DNA of 64,000 bases, from contig JAKPAC010000041.1 in the NCBI GenBank assembly GCA_029779645.1, positions 115,995 to 179,994 of the forward strand, in the 5' to 3' direction. Below the pieces are notes generated by a model. That model saw only the letters and a list, made by a program, of their open reading frames with translations, had not been told where the DNA came from and ran no database searches. Made by a program: the position numbers and the translations under genes. How positions within the stretch are numbered: position 1 is the first letter of the stretch; every line of letters begins with the position of its first letter. Below, in pieces: positions 9,083 to 19,227 of the stretch. Source of the stretch: Actinomycetes bacterium (GTDB lineage Bacteria > Actinomycetota > Actinomycetes > Actinomycetales > Microbacteriaceae).

Positions 9083-10075
9083 TCAGCCTCGCCGGCCCAA
9101 GCGGCGCTGGCGGGTCGTGAGCCGCACGCCCGGCATGGGCGGCGCCGGGATGCGCTCGCCGCCGTGCCCGGGCACGTGCCCGAAGCGAGGGGCGTCATTC
9201 TCCCAGTCCGCGCGCGCCGCCACGATCTCCTCGTGGGTGCGGCCCACGAAGTTCCACCACATGATGATCTGCTCGGAGAAGGGCTCGCCGCCCAGCAGGA
9301 ACACGATCGCGCCCTCGGCGCTGTGCACGTCGATGTGGTCGCGGTCGATGCCGAGGTAGAGCATCGCCTTGTCGTCGACGCGGATGCGCTCGGAACCGGC
9401 CGGGTCCGTCGCGGCGTCGACCTCGATCGCGCCCTCGACGCCCAGCAGGGCATGCTCCCACTGCGCGTTGAGGGGCAGACGCACGGTCGCGCCGGGTGCG
9501 ATGCGCAGCTCGGCGCCCACGATGGGTGTGTGTGCGGTCGCCGGCGAGGTCACGCCGCCGAACTCGCCCATCACGACGAGCACCTCGAGGCCCGGCAGGC
9601 TCAGGTGGGGCAGCTCGGTGTGCTGCTCGAAGGCGGGGGCCATGTGCCGGGCCGATTCCGGCAGCGCGACCCAGAACTGGAGCGCGTCGAGGGGGATCTC
9701 CTCCTCGCCAAGCGAGTACTCGGAGTGCGCGATGCCGTGGCCGCTGGTCATCAGGTTGAGCGCGCCGCGGGTCACGACCACGTCGCTGCCGATGGTGTCG
9801 CGGTGGCGCACCTCGCCCAGCAGCGGCCACGTGACGGTCTGCAGGCCGATGTGCGGGTGCGGCTCCACGCGCATGCGGGTCGGCTGTGGGCCGAAGCGGT
9901 CGAGGAAGCACCAGGCGCCCACCATCGGAAGGTCGCGCTGGGGCAGCGTGCGTCGCACGTGCATGTTGCGCACGCCGCCGAGCGGCACCTCCCGGGCCTC
10001 GAGGAGCACCGCCATCGGACCGGTGCACTCGGCGGCGGTGGCGAGGTCTTCGGTGCCGACGTCGAGCCGGCTCAT
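9083..10075 (-). CDS. Pirin family protein
   Basis: REVPLGGVRNMHVRRTLPQRDLPMVGAWCFLDRFGP, HPHIGLQTVTW, EGAIVFLLGGEPF; start at 10075 overlaps upstream gene stop by 4 nt. Confidence 0.9.
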   Translation of the reverse strand: MSRLDVGTEDLATAAECTGPMAVLLEAREVPLGGVRNMHVRRTLPQRDLPMVGAWCFLDRFGPQPTRMRVEPHPHIGLQTVTWPLLGEVRHRDTIGSDVVVTRGALNLMTSGHGIAHSEYSLGEEEIPLDALQFWVALPESARHMAPAFEQHTELPHLSLPGLEVLVVMGEFGGVTSPATAHTPIVGAELRIAPGATVRLPLNAQWEHALLGVEGAIEVDAATDPAGSERIRVDDKAMLYLGIDRDHIDVHSAEGAIVFLLGGEPFSEQIIMWWNFVGRTHEEIVAARADWENDAPRFGHVPGHGGERIPAPPMPGVRLTTRQRRLGRRG

Positions 10076-10389
10076 GCCTGGGCGCTCGTCTTGGCACCCT
10101 CCGGCCACTCGATCACGGCGCCGGGCACCTCGTTCGCGCGCACCCAGGCCTGCACGTAGCTGCACACCGGGATGATGCGCGAGCCGCGGGCCGTGGCATC
10201 CGTCAGCGCGAACTGCACGAGCCTGCCGGCGAGTCCCTGGCCCCCGAAGCTCGGGTCGACGTGGGTGTGGTCGAAGGTGATCTCGCCGTCTCCCTGCACG
10301 AAGTGGGCGTAGCCCGCCTCGGCACCGCCGACCTTGATGAGGTAGCTGCTGCGCTCGTCGTCGCGCTCGATGAGGATCTCGTCGGTCAT
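10072..10389 (-). CDS. GNAT family N-acetyltransferase (YidJ-like)
   Basis: DHTHVDPSFGGQGLAGRLVQFAL acetyl-CoA-binding pattern, IIPVCSYVQAWVRAN. Confidence 0.9.
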   Translation of the reverse strand: MTDEILIERDDERSSYLIKVGGAEAGYAHFVQGDGEITFDHTHVDPSFGGQGLAGRLVQFALTDATARGSRIIPVCSYVQAWVRANEVPGAVIEWPEGAKTSAQA

Positions 10390-10541
10390 GATGCAACCCT
10401 TCCAGTTGTGGCGAGGCGGCTCTGCCGCGCCCTCATCTCAACCTATGCCGCGGCGTCGGGTATTCCCAGCGCTCGGGCCGCTCCGTGCGTGTCTGCGCCC
10501 CGCGCGCGGCCGTCGCGCGCGCCATGCGGCAGACTCGGAGG

Positions 10542-13157
10542 ATGCCCACTCCCGCCCCGACCGAGGCGCCCCTGCCGCTGCTCGACCGCCTGCCGCGCGG
10601 CGCCGACGCCGACCCCGACGAGCTCTACACCGGCTTCGTCGAGTGGGCCGAGGCGACCGGATTCTCGCTGTACCCGGCGCAGGACGAGGCCGCGATCGAG
10701 ATCGTCTCGGGGTCGAACGTGATCCTCTCGACGCCGACGGGCACGGGCAAGTCGCTCGTCGCGATCGCCGCGCACGCCGCGGCCGTCGCGCGCGGGGGCC
10801 GGACCTTCTACACGGCGCCGATCAAGGCGCTGGTGAGCGAGAAGTTCTTCGCCCTCATCGAGGTCTTCGGCGCCGAGAACGTGGGCATGGTCACGGGCGA
10901 TTCGTCGGTGAACGCCGATGCCCCGATCATCTGCTGCACCGCCGAGATCCTCGCCAACGCCGCGCTCCGGCACGGCGCCGACACCCCGGTCGACCAGGTC
11001 GTCATGGACGAGTTCCACTACTACGGCGACCCCGATCGGGGCTGGGCCTGGCAGGTGCCGCTCCTGCTGCTGCCGCGCGTGCAGTTCGTCCTCATGTCGG
11101 CCACCCTCGGCGACGTCACCGAGATCGCCGACGACCTCACCGAGCGCACCGGCCGCCCCACCGCGCTGATCACCGGCGTGGAGCGCCCGGTGCCGCTGCA
11201 CTTCTCCTACGCGCGCACGCCCGTGCACGAGACCGTCGAAGAGCTGCTCGACACGCGGCAGGCGCCCATCTACATCGTGCACTTCTCGCAGGCCGCCGCC
11301 ATGGAGCGGGCGCAGGCGCTGTCGAGCCTGCGCATCGTGAGCCGCGAGCAGCGCGACGAGATCGCCGACGCGATCGGCGGCTTCCGATTCACGACGGCCT
11401 TCGGGCGCATCCTCTCGCGGTACGTGCGCGCCGGCATCGGGGTGCATCACGCCGGCATGCTGCCGCGCTACCGCCGCCTCGTCGAGACGCTCGCCCAGCG
11501 CGGGCTCCTGCGGGTGATCTGCGGCACCGACACGCTCGGCGTCGGCATCAACGTGCCGATTCGCACCGTGCTCATCACCGCGCTGGCGAAGTACGACGGG
11601 CAGCGGATGCGTCAGCTCAGCGCCCGCGAGTTCCATCAGATCGCGGGCCGGGCGGGCCGGGCGGGGTACGACACCGCCGGCACCGTCGTTGTGATGGCGC
11701 CCGAGCACGAGATCGAGAACGCGCAGGCGCTCGCCAAGGCGGGAGACGATCCCAAGAAGCTGCGCAAGGTGGTGCGCAAGAAGGCGCCCACCGGCTTCGT
11801 GAACTGGGGCGAGGCGAGTTTCGAGAAGCTGGTGGCCGCCGAACCCGAGCCGCTGACCCCGCACCTGGTGCTCACCGCCGCGATGATGATCAACGTCATC
11901 GCCCGCGGCGGCGACGTCTTCGCGAACATCCGCTCGCTCGTGTTCGACAACCACGAGTCGCGCCCGCGGCAGTACGAGCTCGCGCGTCGCGCGCTCGGCA
12001 TCTTCCGCACGCTGGTCGTCGCGGGCGTGGTCGAGGTCGTCCCGGCCGAGGGCCCGGCCGAGGGCCCGGCCGCGGCCCCCGGCATCCGCCTCACGGTCGA
12101 TCTGCAGCCCAACTTCGCGCTCAACCAGCCGCTCTCGCCGTTCGCGCTCGCCGCGATCGAGCTGCTCGACCCGGAGGACGGGGCGGGCGAGCACGCAGGG
12201 GCTGGGAGCGGGGCCGGGGCTGAGGCATCCACCGCCGGCACCGGGCACTACGCGCTCGACGTGGTCAGCGTGATCGAGGCGACCCTCGACGACCCGCGTC
12301 CGGTGCTCTCGCAGCAGCAGTTCCTGGCCCGCGGCGAGGCGGTCGCGGCGATGAAGCGCGAGGGCATCGAGTACGACGAGCGGATGGAGCTGCTCGAGGA
12401 GGTGACGCACCCCAAGCCGCTCGCCGAGCTGCTCGCGCAGTCGTTCGAGGTGTTCGCGTCGAGCCAGCCGTGGGTGCGCGATTTCGAGCTCTCGCCCAAA
12501 TCGGTCGTGCGCGACATGTTCGAGCGCGCCCTCTCGTTCGGCGAGTTCGTCTCGCACTATCAGCTGGCCCGCAGCGAGGGGCTGGTGCTGCGCTACCTCA
12601 GCGACGCGTACCGGGCGATTCGCCAGACGGTGCCGACCGAGGCGAAGACCGAGGAGCTGCTCGACATCATCGAGTGGCTCGGCGAGCTGGTGCGGCAGGT
12701 CGACTCGAGCCTCGTCGACGAGTGGGAGGAGCTCATCAATCCCCTGGATGCTCCATCCGACGCCGCTCCCGTCGTCCCGCCCGCGCCGCCGTCGTTGCTC
12801 ACGAACCGTCGCGCCTTCGTGGTGCTGGTGCGCAACGAGCTGTTCCGCCGCGTGCGGCTGGCCGCGCGCGAAGACGACGAGGCGCTGGCCGAGCTCGATC
12901 CCGGCGTGGACTGGTCGGCGGCGCTCGATGACTACTTCGACGAGCACGACGAGATGCTCACGGGCGGTCCGGCGCGCTCGCCGGCGCTGGTCGATATCGA
13001 CGAGTCGGATGCCGCCGACGGACTGTGGCGCGTCGAGCAGACGATCGACGACCCCGAGGAGCATCACGATTGGCGCATCCGCGCTGTCGTCGATCTCGCG
13101 GCGTCGGAGGAGGCGGGCACCGCGGTGCTGCGCGTGACCGAGGTGCTGCGACTCTGA
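10542..13157 (+). CDS. DEAD/DEAH-box helicase with DUF3516 C-terminal domain
   Basis: STPTGTGKS, MDEFHYYGDPDRGWAWQVPLLLL, SATLGDV, QIAGRAGRAGYDT, followed by DUF3516-like region. Confidence 0.9.
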   Translation: MPTPAPTEAPLPLLDRLPRGADADPDELYTGFVEWAEATGFSLYPAQDEAAIEIVSGSNVILSTPTGTGKSLVAIAAHAAAVARGGRTFYTAPIKALVSEKFFALIEVFGAENVGMVTGDSSVNADAPIICCTAEILANAALRHGADTPVDQVVMDEFHYYGDPDRGWAWQVPLLLLPRVQFVLMSATLGDVTEIADDLTERTGRPTALITGVERPVPLHFSYARTPVHETVEELLDTRQAPIYIVHFSQAAAMERAQALSSLRIVSREQRDEIADAIGGFRFTTAFGRILSRYVRAGIGVHHAGMLPRYRRLVETLAQRGLLRVICGTDTLGVGINVPIRTVLITALAKYDGQRMRQLSAREFHQIAGRAGRAGYDTAGTVVVMAPEHEIENAQALAKAGDDPKKLRKVVRKKAPTGFVNWGEASFEKLVAAEPEPLTPHLVLTAAMMINVIARGGDVFANIRSLVFDNHESRPRQYELARRALGIFRTLVVAGVVEVVPAEGPAEGPAAAPGIRLTVDLQPNFALNQPLSPFALAAIELLDPEDGAGEHAGAGSGAGAEASTAGTGHYALDVVSVIEATLDDPRPVLSQQQFLARGEAVAAMKREGIEYDERMELLEEVTHPKPLAELLAQSFEVFASSQPWVRDFELSPKSVVRDMFERALSFGEFVSHYQLARSEGLVLRYLSDAYRAIRQTVPTEAKTEELLDIIEWLGELVRQVDSSLVDEWEELINPLDAPSDAAPVVPPAPPSLLTNRRAFVVLVRNELFRRVRLAAREDDEALAELDPGVDWSAALDDYFDEHDEMLTGGPARSPALVDIDESDAADGLWRVEQTIDDPEEHHDWRIRAVVDLAASEEAGTAVLRVTEVLRL

Positions 13158-13310
13158 GCGGGATGCGCTGCTGGCGCTGAGTCGCCCTGCTGAGCCGCCG
13201 GCATCGCTACGACGCGTCACGCGCGGTCACGCGCCGTCATGCGGCGTCATGCTCCGTCACGGTGCGCAACGCCGGGCCGGTGCCGGCGTGCGTCCTGTTT
13301 CAATGGGCCC

Positions 13311-14051
13311 ATGACGAATCCGAACGAGGAACATCTGGCGTGGGCGCAGTCCCGGCGCGACACGGTCACCGCGGCGCAGGGCGTCCTGTCGCTCGTGGTG
13401 CAGGCATGGGCCGGGGCCGGCGAACCCGAGATCGCGGAGGAGGTCGCGCGCGAGGGGCACCCCGCCGAGGCCGGGTTCACGCGGCTCGAGCGCCCGGACC
13501 TCGAGACGGGCGAGGTGCAGCAGGGCTACCGCATCTGGCGAACGGATTCTCCGGCGCAGCGGGCCTTCGAGGCGATCGAGGTGTACGACTACGACCCCGC
13601 CTGGGTGGTCGAGGGCCGTTTCGAGCTCGTCGACGAGGAGCGCGTCGTGCCGATCGAGCACCTCCTCGATGGGGGCGCCACGCGCGAGCTGCCGGTGTCG
13701 GGCGATCTCGTCTTCACGCATGAGGGGCAGGAGATCCGGCTCGCGGCGGTCGACGCGAACTACGGGGGCCAGTCGATCCTGCACCTGGTGTTCGCCGACC
13801 AGAGCAACGGCGTCGAGTCGTACGGCACGGGGCGCTTCCTCCTGCTTGAGCACCCGGCGGCCGGTGCCGAGCTCGCGGCCGGCGGGTCGGTCTCGCTCAC
13901 GATCGACTTCAACCGCGCGGTCGTGCCGCCCTGCGGCTTCTCGAACCAGATGAACTGCCCGCTGCCGCCGCTGCAGAACCGACTGCCCTTCCCGGTGCGG
14001 GCGGGCGAGCGCACCGTGCGCTTCGCCGAGGGCTTCTCGCTCCACGCCTGA
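13311..14051 (+). CDS. DUF1684 domain-containing protein
   Basis: DFNRAVVPPCGFSNQMNCPLPPLQNRLPFPVRAGER is characteristic of DUF1684. Confidence 0.85.
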   Translation: MTNPNEEHLAWAQSRRDTVTAAQGVLSLVVQAWAGAGEPEIAEEVAREGHPAEAGFTRLERPDLETGEVQQGYRIWRTDSPAQRAFEAIEVYDYDPAWVVEGRFELVDEERVVPIEHLLDGGATRELPVSGDLVFTHEGQEIRLAAVDANYGGQSILHLVFADQSNGVESYGTGRFLLLEHPAAGAELAAGGSVSLTIDFNRAVVPPCGFSNQMNCPLPPLQNRLPFPVRAGERTVRFAEGFSLHA

Positions 14052-14118
14052 GCGCGGGTTTCCTCGCGCTGAAGATCGTCGCGCCGCGCGAGCACGCGCG
14101 ACTGGCATCGTGCGTGCG

Positions 14119-14144
14119 GCGGTGCGGTGCGGTGCGGTGCGGTG
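14119..14144. repeat. Pentanucleotide microsatellite (GGTGC)n
   Basis: Direct reading: four full GGTGC units plus partials. Confidence 0.95.
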
Positions 14145-14159
14145 GAGAGGGCTAGGTTC

Positions 14160-14200
<41 letters not shown>

Positions 14201-14370
14201 TGCCGTGCCGTGTGCGCTGCTGTGCTCTGCCGTGCAGTGTGCAGGCCATGCGGTGCGCGTGGTCTGTGCGCTGCCCCGCCCGGTGTGCGATCCGAGATGC
14301 CGCAGCGCGTTCGACACCCCGCACGGCGTGGGCCTTCCGGATGGACCGTGCCGTGCCGATCCGAAGCCCG

Positions 14371-14483
14371 AGTCCAAGTCCAAGTCCAAGTCCGATTCCG
14401 ACCCGGGCCCGAGTCCGAGTCCGATTCCGACCCGGGCCCGAGTCCGAGTCCGAGTCCGACCCGAGTCCGACCCGAGTCCGAGG
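14371..14483. repeat. Hexanucleotide (AGTCCA/AGTCCG)n microsatellite with an internal 29-bp tandem duplication
   Basis: GTCCGATTCCGACCCGGGCCCGAGTCCGA occurs at 14390-14418 and 14419-14447. Confidence 0.95.
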
Positions 14484-14524
14484 TGCCCCCATTCTCACTT
14501 GCCCCGCCCCGAGGGCGGCAGGCG

Positions 14525-16312
14525 TCAGAAGGGTGGTGCGTCGTCCGTGTCGGTGCCGGCTCTGGCGTCGGTGCGGGCTCGCGACCAGTGCCCGACTGTT
14601 CCATCGGCGCTGCTGGTGGCGTGTTTCCAGTTGGGGTCGGGTGAGAAAGTGACGGTGCTGGTGGGGATGTCTGGGTGGGTTCGGCCGGTGGGGCTGGTCC
14701 ATTCGAGGATGCCGCCGGGTTTCTGGGTGACCGACCATGCGGTGGCGTGTTTGAGGGTGTGGTGTCGGCGGCAGAGGTGGGCGAGGTTGTCGTGTCTTGT
14801 CGGGCCGCCGTGGGCGTGGTCGGTGGTGTGGTCGATGTCGCACCGGTGGGCGGGCCATCGGCAGCCGGGGAAGCGGCAGTGTTGGTCGCGTGTACGGAGG
14901 GTGCGTTTGAGGTCGCGGCTGGGGGTGTACCGGTCGACGGTGAGGATGGCGCCGGTGATGGGGTGGGTGAGGACTCGGTCCCATCCGGTCGCGGCGCCGG
15001 CGAGTTCGCGGGCGGTGTTCGCGTCGATCGGTCCGATCCCGGCGAGTTCGCCGGGGGTATCCGTGTGGCCCATCAGCGCGAGCACCGGGATAGTGACCTG
15101 GACCCGGGCGTTGATGGTGCCGAGGGCGGTGGTGCCGGTGTGTGCGGTGGGGGATGCGGTGAGGGCGAGGTCGGCGAAGACGTCGGCGCAGAGCTGCTGA
15201 ATCGTGCGCAGATCGCGCACATCGTGCTCGTCGGCGCCCTCGGCCGCTCCGTTCCCGGTTGCACGCTCTCCGCCCGCTCCGAGCCCGTTGACCCCGAACC
15301 CCGCACTGCCCGTACCGCTTGTGCCCGCGACGCCGCGTGAGCCGCGGCGGCTGGTTGGACGGGCGTCGGTGACGCTGTGTGCCATCTGCAGGATTCGGTC
15401 GCGGATCGCGTGTGCGTGGACGGCGGGGATGGTGGCGATCAGCTCTGCCATCCCGTCCGGGAGATCGACCACGCGCAGCCCGCGGCACGCGGCGGCGGTG
15501 GTGTGGCGTTCGGTGAAGGTGCGGGGGTGGACGCGTTCGGCGATGATCGGGGCGAGGTGGCGCACCCGGCCCGGGGTCTCGCGTTCCGCGATCGGCAGGA
15601 TCAGTGCCTCGAACGCGGCCCGCGCTTCGGGGTCGGGGAGGTGGGCCCCGCCGCGGAGGATCGCCTCGGCGTGCGCACCGGTGATCCTCGCCGCGCGCAG
15701 TGCGGTGAGGGTGTCGGGGAACTGCTCGACGAGGCGGGGTGCCTCGCTGAGTTCGCGCTGCACGGTGCGGTCGCTCACGCGCAGCGCGGTGCCCAGCTCG
15801 GCCGCGATGGCCCGGTAGGGCAGCTCGATCGCCCGGCCCGTGCGCTCGCCACGCCCCGCGACCGCACCCGCGATGCGGGCGGCCGCGGTCATGAGCTCGG
15901 CACGCTCGGCGTGCCACACGCTCACCGCCGCATCCCCATCGACCAGGGCGCGCACGATCGCATCCAACTCGACGAGCTCGGCGGGCAGAAACTCGGGATG
16001 CGCCGCCGGCTCGAACACAGCGGGCACATCGGTTGCCATGCCGGTGGCGGGAGCTCCGGTGATCGCCGCTTCGGTGCGGACAGTTCGGCGGGTTCTCGCC
16101 TGAGCGCCGGAACCTCCACCACCGGCTACTCCGGGGCCTCGAGCACCGGAACGTGCAACACCGGCCACCTCAGCCTCGACACCTCGATCGGCCTCCGGGC
16201 CCTGCGGGACGAACGTCACGGTGCTCCGAGCGCTGCGCGCCGGGATGCTCCCGACGGCGCGCACGGCGATCATCGCGAGGCCGCCTGCTGCTGTGCCCAT
16301 GGAGGGGTTCAT
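14525..16312 (-). CDS. DUF222 / HNH endonuclease signature motif-containing protein
   Basis: C-terminal RDQHCRFPGCRWPAHRCDIDHTTDHAHGGPTRHDNLAHLCRRHHTLKH HNH motif; start at ATG 16312 (MNPSMGTAAG). Confidence 0.9.
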   Translation of the reverse strand: MNPSMGTAAGGLAMIAVRAVGSIPARSARSTVTFVPQGPEADRGVEAEVAGVARSGARGPGVAGGGGSGAQARTRRTVRTEAAITGAPATGMATDVPAVFEPAAHPEFLPAELVELDAIVRALVDGDAAVSVWHAERAELMTAAARIAGAVAGRGERTGRAIELPYRAIAAELGTALRVSDRTVQRELSEAPRLVEQFPDTLTALRAARITGAHAEAILRGGAHLPDPEARAAFEALILPIAERETPGRVRHLAPIIAERVHPRTFTERHTTAAACRGLRVVDLPDGMAELIATIPAVHAHAIRDRILQMAHSVTDARPTSRRGSRGVAGTSGTGSAGFGVNGLGAGGERATGNGAAEGADEHDVRDLRTIQQLCADVFADLALTASPTAHTGTTALGTINARVQVTIPVLALMGHTDTPGELAGIGPIDANTARELAGAATGWDRVLTHPITGAILTVDRYTPSRDLKRTLRTRDQHCRFPGCRWPAHRCDIDHTTDHAHGGPTRHDNLAHLCRRHHTLKHATAWSVTQKPGGILEWTSPTGRTHPDIPTSTVTFSPDPNWKHATSSADGTVGHWSRARTDARAGTDTDDAPPF

Positions 16313-16366
16313 GAGTCCATTTTCGCAGAAATCTTCTAATGTGTCACCGCTCGGGCCGCATCTGTG

Positions 16367-16378
16367 GAGAACGTTCTC
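16367..16378. promoter_or_regulatory. Perfect 12-bp palindrome GAGAACGTTCTC in divergent HNH/RecQ intergenic region
   Basis: Direct reading; lies between the two divergent starts. Confidence 0.4.
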
Positions 16379-16461
16379 GAAGAGGCATTCCCATGATCGG
16401 GGTGGCGAATCACGCCGGAACGCCCCCGAATCGCCCCCGAACGACCGAAGCCCGCCGACCG

Positions 16462-18540
16462 ATGTCGACGGCTCCAGGTAGCGTTGAAGCCGTGACTCCA
16501 ATCCATGGTTCCGACCCCTCCGCACCCGACGCCGCATACAGCGGCGGTGCGATCGAGTGGGACGAACCCGTCTGGGTGCCCCTCGACGAGGACGCCCCGC
16601 CGGAGTGGGATGACGCCCCGCCGCCCGAGTGGGAGCCCGCGGGCGCCTACGGCACCGGCAACGGCAGCACCGGCGGCAGCAGAAGCGGCAGCCCGGCCGC
16701 ACACGCAGTGGCCGCGCCCTCCCGCTTCGCCACCGCGCAAGAGGCGCTGCACACGGTCTTCGGCTACGAGTCGTTCCGCGGCGACCAGGCCGAGGCCATC
16801 GCGCAGATCATCGGCGGCGGCGACGCCATCGTGCTCATGCCCACCGGCGGCGGCAAGAGCCTCGTCTATCAGGTGCCGGCGCTGGTGCGCGAGGGCACGG
16901 GGCTCGTCGTCAGCCCGCTCATCGCGCTCATGCACGATCAGGTCGACGCGCTGCGGGCGAACGGCGTCCGGGCGGGATACCTCAACTCCACGCAGAGCGC
17001 CTCCGAGCGCTCGGCGACCGAGCGCGCCTACCTCGCGGGCGAGCTCGACCTGCTGTATGTCGCGCCCGAGCGACTTTCGAACCAGGGCACCCTCGCGCTC
17101 CTCCAGCGGGGCACGCTGGGCGTCATCGCCATCGACGAGGCGCATTGCGTCTCGCAGTGGGGGCATGACTTCCGCCCCGACTACCTCACCCTCGGGGCGC
17201 TCGCCGAGCAGTTCCCGGGCGTTCCCCGCGTGGCCCTCACCGCGACCGCCACGGAGGCCACCCACGCCGAGATCGGCGAGCGGCTCGACATGCCGAACGC
17301 CAGGCACTTCGTCGCGAGCTTCGACCGGCCGAACATCCAGTACCGGATCGTGCCGAAGAGCGAGGCGCGTCAGCAGCTGCTCGGCTTCATCCGATCGCAG
17401 CCGGAGGGCTCGGCGGGCATCGTGTACGCGCTCAGTCGCAAGAGCGTCGAGCAGACCGCCGAGTTCCTGCGGGGCAAGGGCATCGATGCGCTTCCGTACC
17501 ACGCGGGCCTGCCCGCCGAGGTGCGTGCGGCGAACCAGTCCCGGTTCCTGCGCGAAGACGGCGTCGTGATGTGCGCGACCATCGCGTTCGGCATGGGCAT
17601 CGACAAGCCCGACGTGCGATTCGTCGCGCACATCGACCTGCCCAAGTCGGTCGAGGGCTACTACCAGGAGACGGGCCGCGCGGGCCGCGACGGCGAGCCC
17701 GCGAACGCGTGGCTCGCGTACGGCCTCGGCGACGTCGTCCAGCAGCGCCGACTCATCGAGCGCGGCGACGGCGATCTGGCGCACCGCATCCGCCAGGGCC
17801 AGCACCTCGACGCGATGCTCGCCCTGTGCGAGACGACGGGATGCCGCCGAGTCGACCTCCTCGGCTACTTCGGCCAGCCCTCAGGCCCGTGCGGCAACTG
17901 CGACACCTGCCTCGAGCCGCCCGAGACGTGGGACGGCCTCGTGCCCGCGCAGAAGCTCCTCTCGACGATCGTCCGGCTCAAGCGTGAGCGTGGCCAGGCG
18001 TTCGGCGCCGGGCACCTCATCGACATCCTGCGCGGCAATCGCACCGATCGCGTCGGCCAGCAGGGGCACGACGCCCTGGCCACCTTCGGTATCGGAGGCG
18101 ACCTCAGCGAGCAGGACTGGCGCAGCGTCATCCGCCAGCTGCTCGCGCGGGGGCTGCTGGTCGCCCAAGGCGAGTACGGCACCCTGGCGCTGAGCGAAGC
18201 CAGCGGCGGGGTGCTCGCGGGCTCCACCCCGGTGCCGCTTCGCCGCGACGTGCTGGGCCGCGGCGGCTCGAGCGGGGCCCCGCGTGCCCGCAAGTCGAGT
18301 GCATCCGAGAGCCTGGATGCCGCGGACCGGCCGCTCTTCGAGGCGCTTCGGGTCTGGCGCGCCGAGACGGCGCGCACCCAGGGCGTGCCCGCATACATCG
18401 TGTTCGGCGACGCGACGCTGCGGGCGCTCGCCGAGCACCGTCCCGCGAGCATCGGCGCGCTGGAGGGCATCACCGGCATCGGCGAGAAGAAGCGCGAGGC
18501 CTATGGCGAGTCGGTGCTCGCCGTGATCGCGGCCAACTGA
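16462..18540 (+). CDS. recQ: RecQ family ATP-dependent DNA helicase
   Basis: MPTGGGKSLVYQVPAL, IDEAHCVSQWGHDFRPDY, TATAT, QETGRAGRDGEPANAWL, Zn-binding C...CGNCDTC, C-terminal HRDC; start could also be GTG 16492. Confidence 0.93.
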   Translation: MSTAPGSVEAVTPIHGSDPSAPDAAYSGGAIEWDEPVWVPLDEDAPPEWDDAPPPEWEPAGAYGTGNGSTGGSRSGSPAAHAVAAPSRFATAQEALHTVFGYESFRGDQAEAIAQIIGGGDAIVLMPTGGGKSLVYQVPALVREGTGLVVSPLIALMHDQVDALRANGVRAGYLNSTQSASERSATERAYLAGELDLLYVAPERLSNQGTLALLQRGTLGVIAIDEAHCVSQWGHDFRPDYLTLGALAEQFPGVPRVALTATATEATHAEIGERLDMPNARHFVASFDRPNIQYRIVPKSEARQQLLGFIRSQPEGSAGIVYALSRKSVEQTAEFLRGKGIDALPYHAGLPAEVRAANQSRFLREDGVVMCATIAFGMGIDKPDVRFVAHIDLPKSVEGYYQETGRAGRDGEPANAWLAYGLGDVVQQRRLIERGDGDLAHRIRQGQHLDAMLALCETTGCRRVDLLGYFGQPSGPCGNCDTCLEPPETWDGLVPAQKLLSTIVRLKRERGQAFGAGHLIDILRGNRTDRVGQQGHDALATFGIGGDLSEQDWRSVIRQLLARGLLVAQGEYGTLALSEASGGVLAGSTPVPLRRDVLGRGGSSGAPRARKSSASESLDAADRPLFEALRVWRAETARTQGVPAYIVFGDATLRALAEHRPASIGALEGITGIGEKKREAYGESVLAVIAAN

Positions 18541-18637
18541 CGCCCCTGCGCCCAGCTGGCCCCCGCCACCGCTCGGGCGAGGTTTTTCCGTCGCAATGCC
18601 CCGGAATGCGCGCGTGTGCGGCAATGTTGAGCTCATC

Positions 18638-19153
18638 ATGAGCAACGAAGCCACCGCACCCAGCGAAGACACGCCCCTCGACAGCATCCCGTTCCACACC
18701 ATGGACGGCACCTCGCAGACGCTCGCCGACTACGGCGACAAGGTCTTCCTCGTCGTGAACGTCGCCTCACGCTGCGGCCTCACCCCGCAGTACGAGACGC
18801 TCGAGCAGCTGCAGCAGCGCTACGGCGACCGCGGCTTCCAGGTGCTCGGCTTCCCGAGCAATCAGTTTCTGCAGGAGCTGTCGACCAACGAGGAGATCGC
18901 CACCTTCTGCTCGGCGACCTACGGCATCACGTTCCCGGTGCTCGACAAGGTGAAGGTCAACGGCAAGAAGGCCGCGCCCATCTTCAAGGCGCTGAAGAAG
19001 ACCCCGGATGCCTCGGGCGAGGCCGGGCGCGTCGTGTGGAACTTCGAGAAGTTCCTGGTGCTGCCGGGCGGCGAGGTCAAGCGCTTCCGCCCGCGCACGG
19101 TGCCCGACGCCCCCGAGATCGTGGAGGCGATCGAGGCCGCGCTGCCCGCGTAG
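18638..19153 (+). CDS. Glutathione peroxidase family protein (Cys type, probably thioredoxin/mycothiol dependent)
   Basis: NVASRCGLTPQYETLEQLQQRY, LGFPSNQF, WNFEKFLV. Confidence 0.92.
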   Translation: MSNEATAPSEDTPLDSIPFHTMDGTSQTLADYGDKVFLVVNVASRCGLTPQYETLEQLQQRYGDRGFQVLGFPSNQFLQELSTNEEIATFCSATYGITFPVLDKVKVNGKKAAPIFKALKKTPDASGEAGRVVWNFEKFLVLPGGEVKRFRPRTVPDAPEIVEAIEAALPA

Positions 19154-19227
19154 CCCTCGAACCTCGCTGGGATTCGGCCTAGCCTGGGGGCACCGCGACG
19201 CGAAGGCGCGACACGAAGGGGTGCCCG

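Noticed and set aside
10443-13220. 925-aa minus-strand ORF opposite the DUF3516 helicase
   Set aside because: Shadow ORF; composition biased and overlaps a clear helicase.
14371-14483. Possible CRISPR array from the 29-bp repeats
   Set aside because: The units are directly abutting with no unique spacers and are made of hexamers.
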